Positions 10,227 to 18,411 of a stretch of DNA of 64,000 bases are shown one piece after another. Positions within the stretch are counted from its first letter, which is position 1, and every line of letters begins with the position of its first letter. Source of the stretch: Terriglobales bacterium (GTDB lineage: Bacteria > Acidobacteriota > Terriglobia > Terriglobales > Acidobacteriaceae); NCBI GenBank assembly GCA_035567895.1, contig DATMPC010000009.1:82536-146535 (forward strand), in the 5' to 3' direction. Position numbers and translations under genes: made by a program. The notes under the pieces were generated by a model. The model was not told the DNA's origin. It did not search any database and saw only the letters and a program-made list of their open reading frames with translations.

Positions 10227-10259
10227 GTGGCGGCCCGGTTGGTTTTCCAAGGCCACCAC
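10227..10259 (-). promoter_or_regulatory. GC-rich hairpin in the ftsL-ftsI gap
   Basis: On the minus strand GTGGTGGCC plus TTGG pairs with CCAA plus GGGCCGCCAC around an AAAA loop. A TTTT run follows a few bases later. It may be a weak terminator or attenuator within the cluster. A second small hairpin (CGCGGG with CCCGCG, 10265-10282) precedes it. Function is inferred from structure only. Confidence 0.4.
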
Positions 10260-10314
10260 AATGCCGCGGGTCAAATCCCGCGAAACTTCAGATTGCCGCC
10301 CTTAGGAGATGAGC

Positions 10315-10839
10315 TTATTGCCAGTTGCTCTCCACCACCTGAATACCCGATGCTCTTGCCATTACCGGAGCAGTCGGATCTGCGGTAGCTTCAAGATGCA
10401 TTACCTGCCCCGCCTGCGGAGCCACGAGGCCCAATCTGGCTGCGAGTTGCTCAATCCGTTCGGGATCGCGTAGCGATGCTTCTTCGAGACGTAGCGCACG
10501 ATTCTGCTCGAGCAGCGCATCGCGCTCGATCTTCTGCGCTTCAATCTTGTAGCCGTACTCGATCGAGCTGAGGTGCTGCCAGGCGTAAATCATGGTGAAA
10601 AAGAACAGGACCGCCAGCGAAACCGAGAACATCGCGATTTCTCGCGCACGCTTTGGATCCGCGAGTTTCACGAGACGCGAGTTATCGATGGCCTTATTGA
10701 AGTAGATCTCGGGCGTGACTCCTCCCCACTTGCGCATCCGTGGGCGGGTTCGCGAATGCTGCCCGCCCGATCTCGATGCTGTGCCGACCGGCTGCCACAT
10801 GCGGTAGCCGCCGCGCCCGGTGATTGCTTGGGTCGCCAT
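10315..10839 (-). CDS. ftsL: FtsL-like cell division protein
   Basis: A 174-residue bitopic protein with a basic cytoplasmic N-terminus of about 68 residues, one membrane helix (about 69-87) and a periplasmic segment with coiled-coil character (the IEAQKIERDALLEQNRALRL region). That is the FtsL plan; FtsL joins FtsB and FtsQ in activating FtsW-FtsI. Primary sequence is poorly conserved in this family, so the call rests on topology and on position between rsmH and ftsI. The ATG at 10839 directly follows the TAA of the small upstream ORF, with no intervening base. Confidence 0.82.
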   Translation of the reverse strand: MATQAITGRGGYRMWQPVGTASRSGGQHSRTRPRMRKWGGVTPEIYFNKAIDNSRLVKLADPKRAREIAMFSVSLAVLFFFTMIYAWQHLSSIEYGYKIEAQKIERDALLEQNRALRLEEASLRDPERIEQLAARLGLVAPQAGQVMHLEATADPTAPVMARASGIQVVESNWQ

Positions 10840-10998
10840 TTACGCTACTCCCGCGTGTACATGAATGTAGGAAGCGTCGAGTAAATCGGCATGGTGAAGG
10901 AACTGCTCAATGAGTTCTTCTTCACGGTTGATGTGCGCCTCAACCTCGGCGCGCTGTACGCTTTGGATCAGCTCGTCGATCAGTTTGCCTGTATACAT
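10840..10998 (-). CDS. Small conserved-context protein of the dcw cluster (52 aa), function unknown
   Basis: The ORF runs from ATG 10998 to TAA 10842-10840, immediately followed by the ftsL ATG. A strong Shine-Dalgarno AGGAGG sits seven to eight bases upstream of the ATG, better than most starts in this window. The product begins MYTGKLIDELIQSVQRAEVE, is acidic and helix-prone, and contains a run of Glu (REEELIEQF) then a His-rich end (LHHADLL, HVHAGVA). It has no signal peptide or membrane helix. The back-to-back stop/start suggests coupled expression with ftsL. No family is recognised; a regulatory or structural role in division is only a guess from position. Confidence 0.72.
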   Translation of the reverse strand: MYTGKLIDELIQSVQRAEVEAHINREEELIEQFLHHADLLDASYIHVHAGVA

Positions 10999-11028
10999 CG
11001 TTTGCCTCCTTGTACTTGCTCGTACTCC

Positions 11029-11052
11029 AGACGCAGCATGCTGCGTCTCTAC
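11029..11052. repeat. Palindromic element, intergenic copy
   Basis: Essentially identical to the element inside ftsI (8167-8190), core ACGCAGCATGCTGCGT. It lies about 30 bases upstream of the small ORF start. The rest of 11053-11250 carries the common GAAGGATCTCTTCG-type intergenic repeat and no convincing gene. Confidence 0.75.
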
Positions 11053-11251
11053 CTAAACTTGTTTAACCGGGACAGCACCGCTCGATGAGGTAGGTGTGCT
11101 GTGGATTTTTTCTTTCGCCCTTAAGTCCATCCGGTAGGACGATGCTGCCCGGCCACCTTTCGGCGATTAGCGGGCGTCTGAGCCCGCTGCCGAAATCCTG
11201 AGCGAAGCGAAGGATCTCTTCGTGATGCTCGGATTTCATCGCCGTCAATTC

Positions 11252-12193
<942 letters not shown>

Positions 12194-12195
12194 CG

Positions 12196-12639
12196 CTAGA
12201 TGCCCAGATCAGCGAGTGTCTTCTCATCCTCTGGCGTGATCGGACTGTCTTCGAGGTGCTTGCGGAAGAGTTCTGCGTTCCGCACTTCCAAATAAGTCAG
12301 GTTCCCGAAGACCAGCACTTCCCCTTTCACGTCCGCCGATTCACGCAGCAGCTGCGGAATCAGCAATCTCCCCTGGTTATCGATCTCCACCATCTGGCCG
12401 TAGTAATTCACCCGGTCTAGGAACTTCTTCTTGGCCGGATTGAAGTTCGACACCTTTGCCAGCTTCTCTTCGATCCGCTGCCACTCTTCAAAGGGATAAA
12501 TCTCGGCAACCTTCCCATCGCGGCTGGTGATGTAAAATTGCGCGCCACCATAGCTCTCGTCCATGGTGCGCTTGAATTCGGCAGGGACCTTGAGTCGTCC
12601 CTTTTCGTCCACGCGCGTTGGGTGATTGCCACGAAACAT
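12196..12639 (-). CDS. mraZ: MraZ, transcriptional regulator of the dcw cluster
   Basis: MraZ is a ring-forming protein with two SpoVT/AbrB-like halves that binds direct repeats ahead of its own gene and controls dcw transcription. The first half begins MFRGNHPTRVDEKGRLKVP and the second contains VEIDNQGRLLIPQLLRE, the two expected DxxGR motifs. The length of 147 residues is usual. Two GTGG repeat clusters and a promoter lie upstream, consistent with autoregulation. Confidence 0.96.
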   Translation of the reverse strand: MFRGNHPTRVDEKGRLKVPAEFKRTMDESYGGAQFYITSRDGKVAEIYPFEEWQRIEEKLAKVSNFNPAKKKFLDRVNYYGQMVEIDNQGRLLIPQLLRESADVKGEVLVFGNLTYLEVRNAELFRKHLEDSPITPEDEKTLADLGI

Positions 12640-12766
12640 TGATTAACCGTCTGGCTCTGACTGGATATAGCCATCAGGGCCAAGGAGGCTGAAGCAGCGA
12701 AGAATCGGGTCTTAGAGGTTGTTTTTCTGTGGTTCGTCGGATTAATGAAGCTCATTCGCATCCGCT

Positions 12767-12789
12767 GCCACTCTCGACCACTCGACCCA
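12767..12789 (-). promoter_or_regulatory. Second GTGG repeat cluster upstream of mraZ
   Basis: On the minus strand GTGGC (12767-12771) and GTGGT (12777-12781) are ten bases apart, and a TGGGT unit follows after eight. The spacing resembles MraZ-binding repeats and it lies in the mraZ leader. It is weaker than the cluster at 12808-12832. Confidence 0.5.
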
Positions 12790-12807
12790 TTAGAGGTACT
12801 GATTCTT

Positions 12808-12832
12808 ACCACTTTCAACCACTTTTGACCAC
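12808..12832 (-). promoter_or_regulatory. MraZ-box-like operator: three GTGGT units at 10-bp spacing
   Basis: On the minus strand GTGGT occurs at 12828-12832, 12818-12822 and 12808-12812, exactly ten bases apart; the downstream two units are preceded by AAA, giving AAAGTGGT. Known MraZ boxes are tandem TGGG/AAAGTGG repeats with about one helical turn between units. The cluster begins at the -10 element, where a bound repressor would block initiation. Confidence 0.72.
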
Positions 12833-12860
12833 ATCCTACGCCGAAGCGGTTGTAAGTCAA
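12833..12860 (-). promoter_or_regulatory. Sigma70-type promoter of the dcw cluster
   Basis: On the minus strand TTGACT (12855-12860) and TAGGAT (12833-12838) are separated by 16 bases. They lie about 195 bases upstream of the mraZ ATG and immediately ahead of the triple GTGGT repeat. Transcription start not shown. Confidence 0.6.
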
Positions 12861-12983
12861 TGGCTTTTTTCAAGATCGGGGTATCGATTCAGTAAAACGT
12901 GTGGAAAAAACTACGTGAAGTAGGAACCGGAAAGGGCACTACTACGAATTGTGTTTAAGTGGGTGGTTCCGGAGCTGGAGAGG

Positions 12984-13168
12984 GGCGAACGCGAAGGCCA
13001 CGAAGGAAACAGCAAGGTCACGGAGATGCTCGGGACAATTCTTGGGGATTGTGCATTTTCCTTTTGTGGTTTGCTACTCGACCAGCAAAGACATCGAATT
13101 TACCAAGTACCGACAGCCCTACCCCTTCGGTGACCTCCGAAGTTTCCTTCATGCCCTCGTGTTCGCCG
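12984..13168. repeat. Long imperfect inverted repeat upstream of the hydrolase gene
   Basis: The left arm (12984-13024) and right arm (13125-13168) are imperfect reverse complements sharing blocks such as GGCGAAC, ACGAAGGAAAC / TGAAGGAAAC and AGGTCAC. The spacer is about 100 bases. It resembles the arms at 19611-19850. With the mraZ control region it accounts for the 12640-13191 gap. Confidence 0.6.
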
Positions 13169-13191
13169 TTCCAGTGCTATTCTCGCGAATC

Positions 13192-14400
13192 ATGCCTCGC
13201 CGACTGCTTCTGCTGTTGCTGACGGTTGGCTGCGTCTCGGCAGCAACGCCACAAACTCCAGCACAGGGCCAACCTCAGCTTTCACCGCTCACGGTTACCG
13301 TCAGCGATGAAGTGGGAGCGGTAATCCCAAAAGCGCTTGTCACCGTCCGGAGTGAGACAAGCGCAGAGCAAACCTCGAAACCTCCCCTGCTTGAGCTCCG
13401 AACAGACTCGCAAGGGCAGGCGAGAGCAGGGCTCCCGTCGGGCTTTTACGATGTCTTCGTCGCCCTTGCCGGATTCGCGCCTTCCGCCCACAAAGTGCGA
13501 GTATCGGAGGGCCAACCTGCAGCCTTGAGCTTCGCCCTTGAACTCGACGAGGCATGGGCAAAAGAACACGGCGACGAATTTTCCGCCGAGACTACAGGCG
13601 CTTTCCCAGGGAAAGCTTTCCGAACGACGGACGGCGCGCGAATCCACTACGTCGAAGCCGGGGAAACGGCCAAGCCTCCCATCGTCTTCATTCCCGGATG
13701 GACAATGCCAGCTTCCATCTGGCGTCCTCAACTCGAGGGGCTTCGGGGCAAGTACCACGTGATAGCTGTCGATCCACGATCGCAAGGTGAGTCCGACACG
13801 CCTTCCGACGGCAATTATCCAGAACGACGCTCACGAGACATTGAAGAATTGATGGAGCACCTTCAGCTCCGCGACGTCACCCTGGTTGGCTGGTCGATGG
13901 GAGTGCCGGAAGTATTGGCGTACGCAAACCAATTTGGCACTGGCCGTCTGCGGTCTGTTGTCCTTGTCGACGGCTTCGTCGCGCTCGATCCTAAAGACTC
14001 GCAAGTTCAAGCCGCCTTCGCGGGAATGCTGAAGCAAGCGCAACTCGATCGCCTCAAATGGACAGAGGCGTTTGTGCGCAGCATGTACCGCAAGCCCCAG
14101 TCGGAGGACTATTTACGTAGCGTGATCCGAGCTAGCCTGCGCACACCGACAAACACGGCAGTAACGCTGATGCAGAACATGGCGACCATGGGTGATCTCT
14201 CCCCAGTGCTCGCGAAGCTCGATAAGCCAGTGCTTTTCGCATATGAGCCGCAGCTAGCAGCCACAGCACAGATCGTAAAGACCAAGCTTCCCTCAGCCCG
14301 AGTAGAAAACTTCGAAGATGCCGGACACGCGCTTTTTGTGGATGATGCGGAGCGCTTCAACAAGCTCGTCGACGAATTTGTGAGCGCTGCGCACCACTAA
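13192..14400 (+). CDS. Secreted alpha/beta hydrolase with N-terminal carboxypeptidase-regulatory-like domain
   Basis: The ATG at 13192 gives a 402-residue product starting with a signal peptide (MPRRLLLLLLTVGCVSA). A beta-sandwich carboxypeptidase-regulatory/Cna-like domain follows (about 30-115, VTVSDEVGAVIPKALVTV), then an alpha/beta hydrolase domain. The nucleophile elbow GWSMG places the serine at about residue 235; the histidine is in DAGHALF at about 379. The usual acidic-residue segment (PxxxxxGxxD) reads PVLFAYEPQ, so the canonical aspartate is not obvious. The open frame extends upstream, but that part covers a repeat and lacks a secretion signal. The substrate is unknown. Confidence 0.8.
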   Translation: MPRRLLLLLLTVGCVSAATPQTPAQGQPQLSPLTVTVSDEVGAVIPKALVTVRSETSAEQTSKPPLLELRTDSQGQARAGLPSGFYDVFVALAGFAPSAHKVRVSEGQPAALSFALELDEAWAKEHGDEFSAETTGAFPGKAFRTTDGARIHYVEAGETAKPPIVFIPGWTMPASIWRPQLEGLRGKYHVIAVDPRSQGESDTPSDGNYPERRSRDIEELMEHLQLRDVTLVGWSMGVPEVLAYANQFGTGRLRSVVLVDGFVALDPKDSQVQAAFAGMLKQAQLDRLKWTEAFVRSMYRKPQSEDYLRSVIRASLRTPTNTAVTLMQNMATMGDLSPVLAKLDKPVLFAYEPQLAATAQIVKTKLPSARVENFEDAGHALFVDDAERFNKLVDEFVSAAHH

Positions 14401-14446
14401 TGGTTTTAAAGCGAGTGCTTCGCGCGGATGGCATGTGCTTCTCATT

Positions 14447-14479
14447 TCACCCGATGACCCGATGGCCCGATCACCCGAT
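14447..14479. repeat. CCCGAT-unit repeat arm (dispersed)
   Basis: Thirty-three bases matching 10183-10215 with one difference, four consecutive octamer-like units around CCCGAT. Here only one arm is present, between the hydrolase stop and the winged-helix gene. Confidence 0.65.
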
Positions 14480-14505
14480 TCTTATGTGGTGCTATCCTCC
14501 CGAGC

Positions 14506-15333
14506 ATGAATCAGGGCCCCAGCGTCATTCGTTTTGCGGAGTACGAGGCTGATCTCCGTAGTGGAGAGCTGCGGCGGCAGGGGCATCGTCTCAAGCTTCA
14601 GGACAAGCCGTTTCAGGTTCTCGCCGCGCTGCTGCAAAGGCCGGGAGAGCTGGTCACTCGCGAAGAGCTGCGGCAGAGCCTATGGGCCGCCGATACCTTC
14701 GTCGATTTCGAGCACGGCTTGAACACTGCCGTCAACAAAGTGCGCGAGGCGCTGCGCGATTCCGCGAACAATCCTCGGTTCATTGAGACACTGCCCCGGC
14801 GGGGATACCGGTTTATTGGGCCGATCAACAATTCGGCCAATAGCGAGGCTGTATCGCCGTCCCAGGCAGAGACGCAGTCCGCCGCGGCGGACGTCTCTAC
14901 GCCGGACAAGAGAGATCTGCCTACTGCTCCGCGTCCGGCCGCTCGTGGGCTTTTGCTGCTCATCGAAGGTGCATATCTGGTTTCTTACATCGCCGCACTG
15001 CACTATCTGATCTGGGTGCGGATGCTGGCGCGTTTTAGCTTTGGCGCGGCGCAGTCGTTCACGATCGCTTCCCTGATTGTTCTGTGGTGTGCGTTGGGAC
15101 TGCCGCTGCGCTTTTACCTGTGCTTTGCCATCCTCTTCGACTATGACTACCTTGGCCAGAAATTTCGGAGGCTATTCCCTTTTCTGCTCTTGATCGACGA
15201 GTTTTGGTCTGCGATGACCTTCTTCCTTGTTCCCACAATAGGGCTGGGATTCGCCTTCCCGCTATTCGTACTTGCGGTTTATTCACCGTTCGCTCAGCGA
15301 ACGCTCGTGAGAATGGCATATCCGGAGCGGTAA
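14506..15333 (+). CDS. Winged-helix (OmpR/CadC-type) DNA-binding protein with C-terminal membrane domain
   Basis: Residues about 8-105 form a trans_reg_C winged helix: it begins IRFAEYEADLRSGELRRQG, contains LVTREELRQSLW and ends with ETLPRRGYRFIGP, as in CadC and ToxR-like proteins. A polar linker of about 40 residues leads to roughly four membrane helices (about 145-265). There is no receiver or sensor domain, so any signal would come through the membrane part. The linker contains an in-frame palindrome (14868-14900) related to the one in ftsI. The target genes are unknown. Confidence 0.82.
   Translation: MNQGPSVIRFAEYEADLRSGELRRQGHRLKLQDKPFQVLAALLQRPGELVTREELRQSLWAADTFVDFEHGLNTAVNKVREALRDSANNPRFIETLPRRGYRFIGPINNSANSEAVSPSQAETQSAAADVSTPDKRDLPTAPRPAARGLLLLIEGAYLVSYIAALHYLIWVRMLARFSFGAAQSFTIASLIVLWCALGLPLRFYLCFAILFDYDYLGQKFRRLFPFLLLIDEFWSAMTFFLVPTIGLGFAFPLFVLAVYSPFAQRTLVRMAYPER
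14868..14900. repeat. Palindromic element inside winged-helix gene linker
   Basis: Outer arms GAGACG / CGTCTC enclose the palindrome GTCCGCCGCGGCGGAC. It encodes AETQSAAADVST in frame, and the start (ETQ) coincides in frame with the ftsI copy. It sits in the linker between DNA-binding and membrane domains. Confidence 0.65.
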
Positions 15334-15337
15334 GTTT

Positions 15338-15369
15338 GTCATTCCGAGCGTAGCGAGGAATCCCTACAA
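15338..15369. repeat. Left copy of inverted repeat flanking the 15394-15882 gene
   Basis: Begins GTCATTCCGAGCGTAGCGAG four bases after the winged-helix stop codon. Its reverse complement matches 15889-15920 with about four differences over 32 bases. A short stem (ATTCC with GGAAT) is visible inside each copy. Confidence 0.75.
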
Positions 15370-15393
15370 CATCTTCAATTCCTCATCGAACGA

Positions 15394-15882
15394 CTAACGC
15401 GGCAACGATACCCAATAAAATTGCCTCCCATTCGTAGGCGCTATCAAGATTGAATGTGGAGATCCGGAACACTCGTAAAGGTTCCATGCGTGAGCCGAAG
15501 AATTTATGTCGCCAACCAACTCTTTCGGCCACCAAGTAGCCCCCGGATCATCTACGTGGACACCAGAAAGCGTAGAGGAATTAAGACAGAATGACGTCAC
15601 CGATGCACCAGCAACGTTCACAAATGAACCCCATACCCGATTTGAATCTAGGTTGTGGATCTCTCGAATATTCGTAGCAGTCGATGGCAAAAACTCCGGC
15701 AACCATCCGTGACCTGCGTCAGCCTTGTGAGCTTCCTCGAACGAACCATAGTGGGACTCGAAGTCTTCTTTGCAGGCTTGCGTAAGCAATAAGAAGCTCC
15801 AAAGAAGCGTCCACCGCGCTAGCTTGACGATTGTCTCCAATGCTTTCGGGTTCTGACGCGCTTCGATAGCAACGGTGCTCAT
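15394..15882 (-). CDS. Hypothetical small exported or lipid-anchored protein between inverted repeats
   Basis: The frame gives 162 residues, with a hydrophobic segment (LARWTLLWSFLLLTQAC) that could be a signal peptide ending in a weak lipobox (TQAC), although about 20 residues precede it. The rest is polar, with no internal methionine, three further cysteines and Trp-rich parts (WGSFVNV, GATWWPKEL). No family is recognised. The gene occupies nearly all the space between the inverted repeats at 15338-15369 and 15889-15920, and these lie against the stop codons of both outer genes, suggesting insertion as a unit. Start codon uncertain. Confidence 0.5.
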   Translation of the reverse strand: MSTVAIEARQNPKALETIVKLARWTLLWSFLLLTQACKEDFESHYGSFEEAHKADAGHGWLPEFLPSTATNIREIHNLDSNRVWGSFVNVAGASVTSFCLNSSTLSGVHVDDPGATWWPKELVGDINSSAHAWNLYECSGSPHSILIAPTNGRQFYWVSLPR

Positions 15883-15888
15883 GGTTAC

Positions 15889-15920
15889 CGCAGGGATTCC
15901 TCACTTCGTTCGGAATGACA
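15889..15920. repeat. Right copy of inverted repeat flanking the 15394-15882 gene
   Basis: Ends CGTTCGGAATGAC one base before the symporter stop codon on the opposite strand. Reverse complement of 15338-15369 with a few changes. In these positions the pair could also serve as terminators for both converging neighbours. Confidence 0.75.
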
Positions 15921-15921
15921 A

Positions 15922-17328
15922 CTAATTTGTCAACGCCTCCACCACGACTTCCGACGGCATTTCCTTCCCAAACTCCCCTTCCCACTTCGCGATCACCACG
16001 CTGGCAAGGCAATTGCCAATCACATTGACCGATGTTCGCGCCATGTCCATCAGCGCATCGATGCCGAGGATGATATATACCGGCCACACAGGCAGATTGA
16101 ATCCGCCCAGCGTGGCCATGAGAATCACCAGGCTTGCGCGTGGAACACCGGCGACTCCTTTGCTCGTCAACATCAGCGTCACTACCAGAAGCACTTGCTC
16201 TCCAATCGAGAGTGGGTGACCAGCCGCCTGCGATACGAAGATCGCCGCCAGAGATAGATAGAGCGTGCTGCCGTCGAGATTGAAGCTGTATCCCGTGGGA
16301 ATCACAAATGCGACGATCTGCCGCGGAACTCCGATCGCCTCCATAGCCTCCATGGCACGAGGCAATGCCGCCTCCGAGGTGCTGGTTGCAAAGGCGATGG
16401 TCGCGGGCTCGGCGACAGCGCGCACAAAGCGACGGATGGGGACGCGAAAAATCAATGCCACCGGCAACAGCACAAAAACAAGAAATGCAATCAATGCGAG
16501 ATACAGCGTAGTCAGCAGTTTGAGCAAATTGGAAAGAACACCCACGCCAAGCTGACCGATTGTGTAGGCGATCGCCGCGCCGACTGCGAGCGGCGCCAGG
16601 TACATCACAATATTCGTGAACTTGAACATCGTCTCGGACAGGCTCTCGCAGAGCGTCAGCATCGGGCGGCGTTTCACTTCGGGAAGCATCCCCAATGCAA
16701 GCCCGAAGATCAAGGCGAAGACGACCACCTGCAGCACCTGTCCCTCAGCGACAGATTTCGCAATGTTCTCCGGGAAGATATGCAGGATCAGATCGCTCGG
16801 CGTTTGCTTCTGCGGAACAGCCGGTGCGGCAGCTTGGTCGGAGGGAACGCGCACGCCCACGCCGGCTTTGCTGATATTGATGGCGGCGAGTCCGATGATC
16901 AGAGCCAGCGTCGTGACTACCTCAAAGTAGATCAGCGCCTTTAGTCCCATGCGCCCGACCTGCTTCAGGTCAGAGTGCCCCGCGATGCCGACAACCAGAG
17001 TGCTAAAGATTAGTGGAGCAATGATGGCCTTGATAAGTCGCAGAAAGACTTGCGTGATCACCTGCAGTCCGACGGCCTGGCGAGGAAACTCGTGACCAAA
17101 AATTCCGCCGATGAGCATGCAGGCAAAGATCCACGTCATCAGCGAGCGACGGAGGACTGCATACACCAGAACCGCTCCCACCAAAGCCCATCGGGTAGTC
17201 CGAAGCAGTGCCTCCGGCAGAGGATATGTGCGCGAGATAAGAACAAAACTCAAGGCAAGTGCGGCCAAAGCCAGCACAATTCCGAGCCAGACTCGTTGGC
17301 TAAAAACACCTTTCTTGTCGATAGGCAT
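15922..17328 (-). CDS. Dicarboxylate/amino acid:cation symporter (DAACS, GltP/DctA-like)
   Basis: A 468-residue inner-membrane transporter that would bring in glutamate, aspartate or C4-dicarboxylates with Na+ or H+. Family motifs visible: the serine-rich re-entrant segment FATSTSEAALP, followed by GYSFNLDGSTLY (the NMDGT region, here NLDGS), then GVPRASLVIL and the HP2-like stretch ending ALMDMARTSVNVIGN. The N-terminus has two or three extra hydrophobic segments before the core. Substrate cannot be decided from motifs. It converges on the winged-helix gene across the repeat-flanked cassette. Confidence 0.88.
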   Translation of the reverse strand: MPIDKKGVFSQRVWLGIVLALAALALSFVLISRTYPLPEALLRTTRWALVGAVLVYAVLRRSLMTWIFACMLIGGIFGHEFPRQAVGLQVITQVFLRLIKAIIAPLIFSTLVVGIAGHSDLKQVGRMGLKALIYFEVVTTLALIIGLAAINISKAGVGVRVPSDQAAAPAVPQKQTPSDLILHIFPENIAKSVAEGQVLQVVVFALIFGLALGMLPEVKRRPMLTLCESLSETMFKFTNIVMYLAPLAVGAAIAYTIGQLGVGVLSNLLKLLTTLYLALIAFLVFVLLPVALIFRVPIRRFVRAVAEPATIAFATSTSEAALPRAMEAMEAIGVPRQIVAFVIPTGYSFNLDGSTLYLSLAAIFVSQAAGHPLSIGEQVLLVVTLMLTSKGVAGVPRASLVILMATLGGFNLPVWPVYIILGIDALMDMARTSVNVIGNCLASVVIAKWEGEFGKEMPSEVVVEALTN

Positions 17329-17350
17329 CGAGGTGAAAAGGTATCACGAG

Positions 17351-17615
17351 GAAGCTTCTAAGCTGCTTAGCTTCTGAGCCTCTAAGCTAAACAACAACAC
17401 CAAAAGCCAAAGCCCGCATCCCGAAAGAAATGAAGGGGACAGATTTTCCGGGACAAACTGTGTTAAGAGATCGAGTGCCATCTCAATGGATGCTGAGTAG
17501 CGAGTAAGCCAGTATTCCCTCCCACATCCGTCAGATCCGCCAAATCCGTCAAATCCGTGTTCCGATTTTGGTTTTGGTGTAGAAGCTCAAAAGCTTAGCA
17601 GCTTGGAGGCTTTCT
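17351..17615. repeat. Long imperfect hairpin element with ATCCGT array (copy 1)
   Basis: Left arm (17351-17411, AGCTGCTTAGCTTCTGAGCC then CACCAAAAGCCAAAG) pairs imperfectly with the right arm (17560-17615, TTTGGTTTTGGTG then AGCTTAGCAGCTTGGAGGC). Inside is a run of short units of the form (A)ATCCGTCA at 17526-17560. It fills most of the 17329-17768 gap. Related copies lie at 18171-18410 and 19611-19850. Confidence 0.65.
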
Positions 17616-17768
17616 TTCGTGCTGCTCCCGACATGAACCTTCGTAATTGCCCTTGCTGAGTCATTCCCACCCATCGGCTCACGACTCTGGCATAACTAGC
17701 GTGTCTGTATCCCCCAAAGGAAGCGCCACTCGGGTAAACCGAGAGGAGAGGAAGAAGCGACAAATTCC

Positions 17769-18107
17769 ATGAAAAACAAACTTATTGCAATCGCAATCAC
17801 AGGACTGCTGACCGCTACAGCGTTTGGCGACAGCACAACTCCAACCAAGGGGCCACACCCCATCCAGCATCGCAAGCACAACCAGCAGGCGCGTATTCAT
17901 GAAGGTGTGAAGAGCGGAGAGCTGACGAAAGGCGAAGCCAAGCACCTCGAGAAGCAGGAACACGCTCTGAACAAGGAAGAGCGTCAGATGCGCAAGGAAA
18001 ATGGTGGCAAGCTAACGGCAGCCGATCGGGCAAAACTCAATCGCCAGCAGAACCACCTGTCGAAAGAGATCTACAAAGACAAACACAACAATAAGAAGCG
18101 CGGATAA
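17769..18107 (+). CDS. Small secreted basic protein, function unknown
   Basis: 112 residues. A signal peptide (about 1-20, ending TATAFG) is followed by a highly charged Lys/Glu/His/Gln-rich chain with predicted long helices, e.g. SGELTKGEAKHLEKQEHAL and ADRAKLNRQQNHLSKEIYKD. The two half-repeats built on 'L(T/S)..EA..L..Q...L' suggest an antiparallel helical pair. A good ribosome site (GGAGAGGAAG) precedes the ATG and a terminator follows. The size and charge resemble small periplasmic stress or metal-related proteins, but no family is recognised. It sits between two hairpin elements. Confidence 0.72.
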   Translation: MKNKLIAIAITGLLTATAFGDSTTPTKGPHPIQHRKHNQQARIHEGVKSGELTKGEAKHLEKQEHALNKEERQMRKENGGKLTAADRAKLNRQQNHLSKEIYKDKHNNKKRG

Positions 18108-18124
18108 TTCTCACAACGGGAATA

Positions 18125-18159
18125 AAGGGCCTCCGCCTCTGCGGGGGCCTTCGATTTTT
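18125..18159 (+). terminator. Rho-independent terminator after the 17769-18107 gene
   Basis: GGGCCTCCGC pairs with GCGGGGGCC (one G-U pair) around a CTCT loop, followed by TTCGATTTTTA. It lies 18 bases past the stop codon on the plus strand. Confidence 0.75.
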
Positions 18160-18170
18160 AACGTCGCTCT

Positions 18171-18410
18171 TAATGAGCAAAACGGCAACATCAAAAGCCC
18201 AACACGGATTGGACGGATGTGACGGATCGCACGGATAAACCAATAGTCGAACCTGTGACTACCAGATTCGCCGGATGATGTCAGACTGGTAGGACAGAAA
18301 TCCAGTGACTCCGACTTTCCGACCAAATCAGTCCGATCCGTTAGATCCGTTCAATCCGTGTTCGGATTTTGGTTTTGCTCTTAGCTCAAGAGCTGGTGCT
18401 TAGGAGCTTG
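18171..18410. repeat. Long imperfect hairpin element with ATCCGT array (copy 2)
   Basis: Left arm 18171-18240 contains GAGCAAAAC, AACACGGATTGGACGGAT and further ACGGAT units. Right arm 18331-18410 has GATCCGTTAGATCCGTTC, CAATCCGTGTTC and GGTTTTGCTCTTAGCTC. They are inverted relative to each other. The right arm ends two bases before the stop codon of the minus-strand PLP enzyme gene. It fills the 18108-18411 gap together with the terminator. Confidence 0.7.
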
Positions 18411-18411
18411 C

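Noticed and set aside
10265..10282. GCGGGTCAAATCCCGC looking like a tRNA T-arm
   Set aside because: Loop one base short, and no matching acceptor, D or anticodon arms around it; only a small hairpin.
11063..11248. 61-codon frame after rsmH
   Set aside because: TTG start and a product with the EEILRFAQD string typical of translated intergenic repeats; no ribosome site.
12949..13191. Upstream extension of the hydrolase reading frame
   Set aside because: Covers an inverted-repeat element and would place the signal peptide in the interior.
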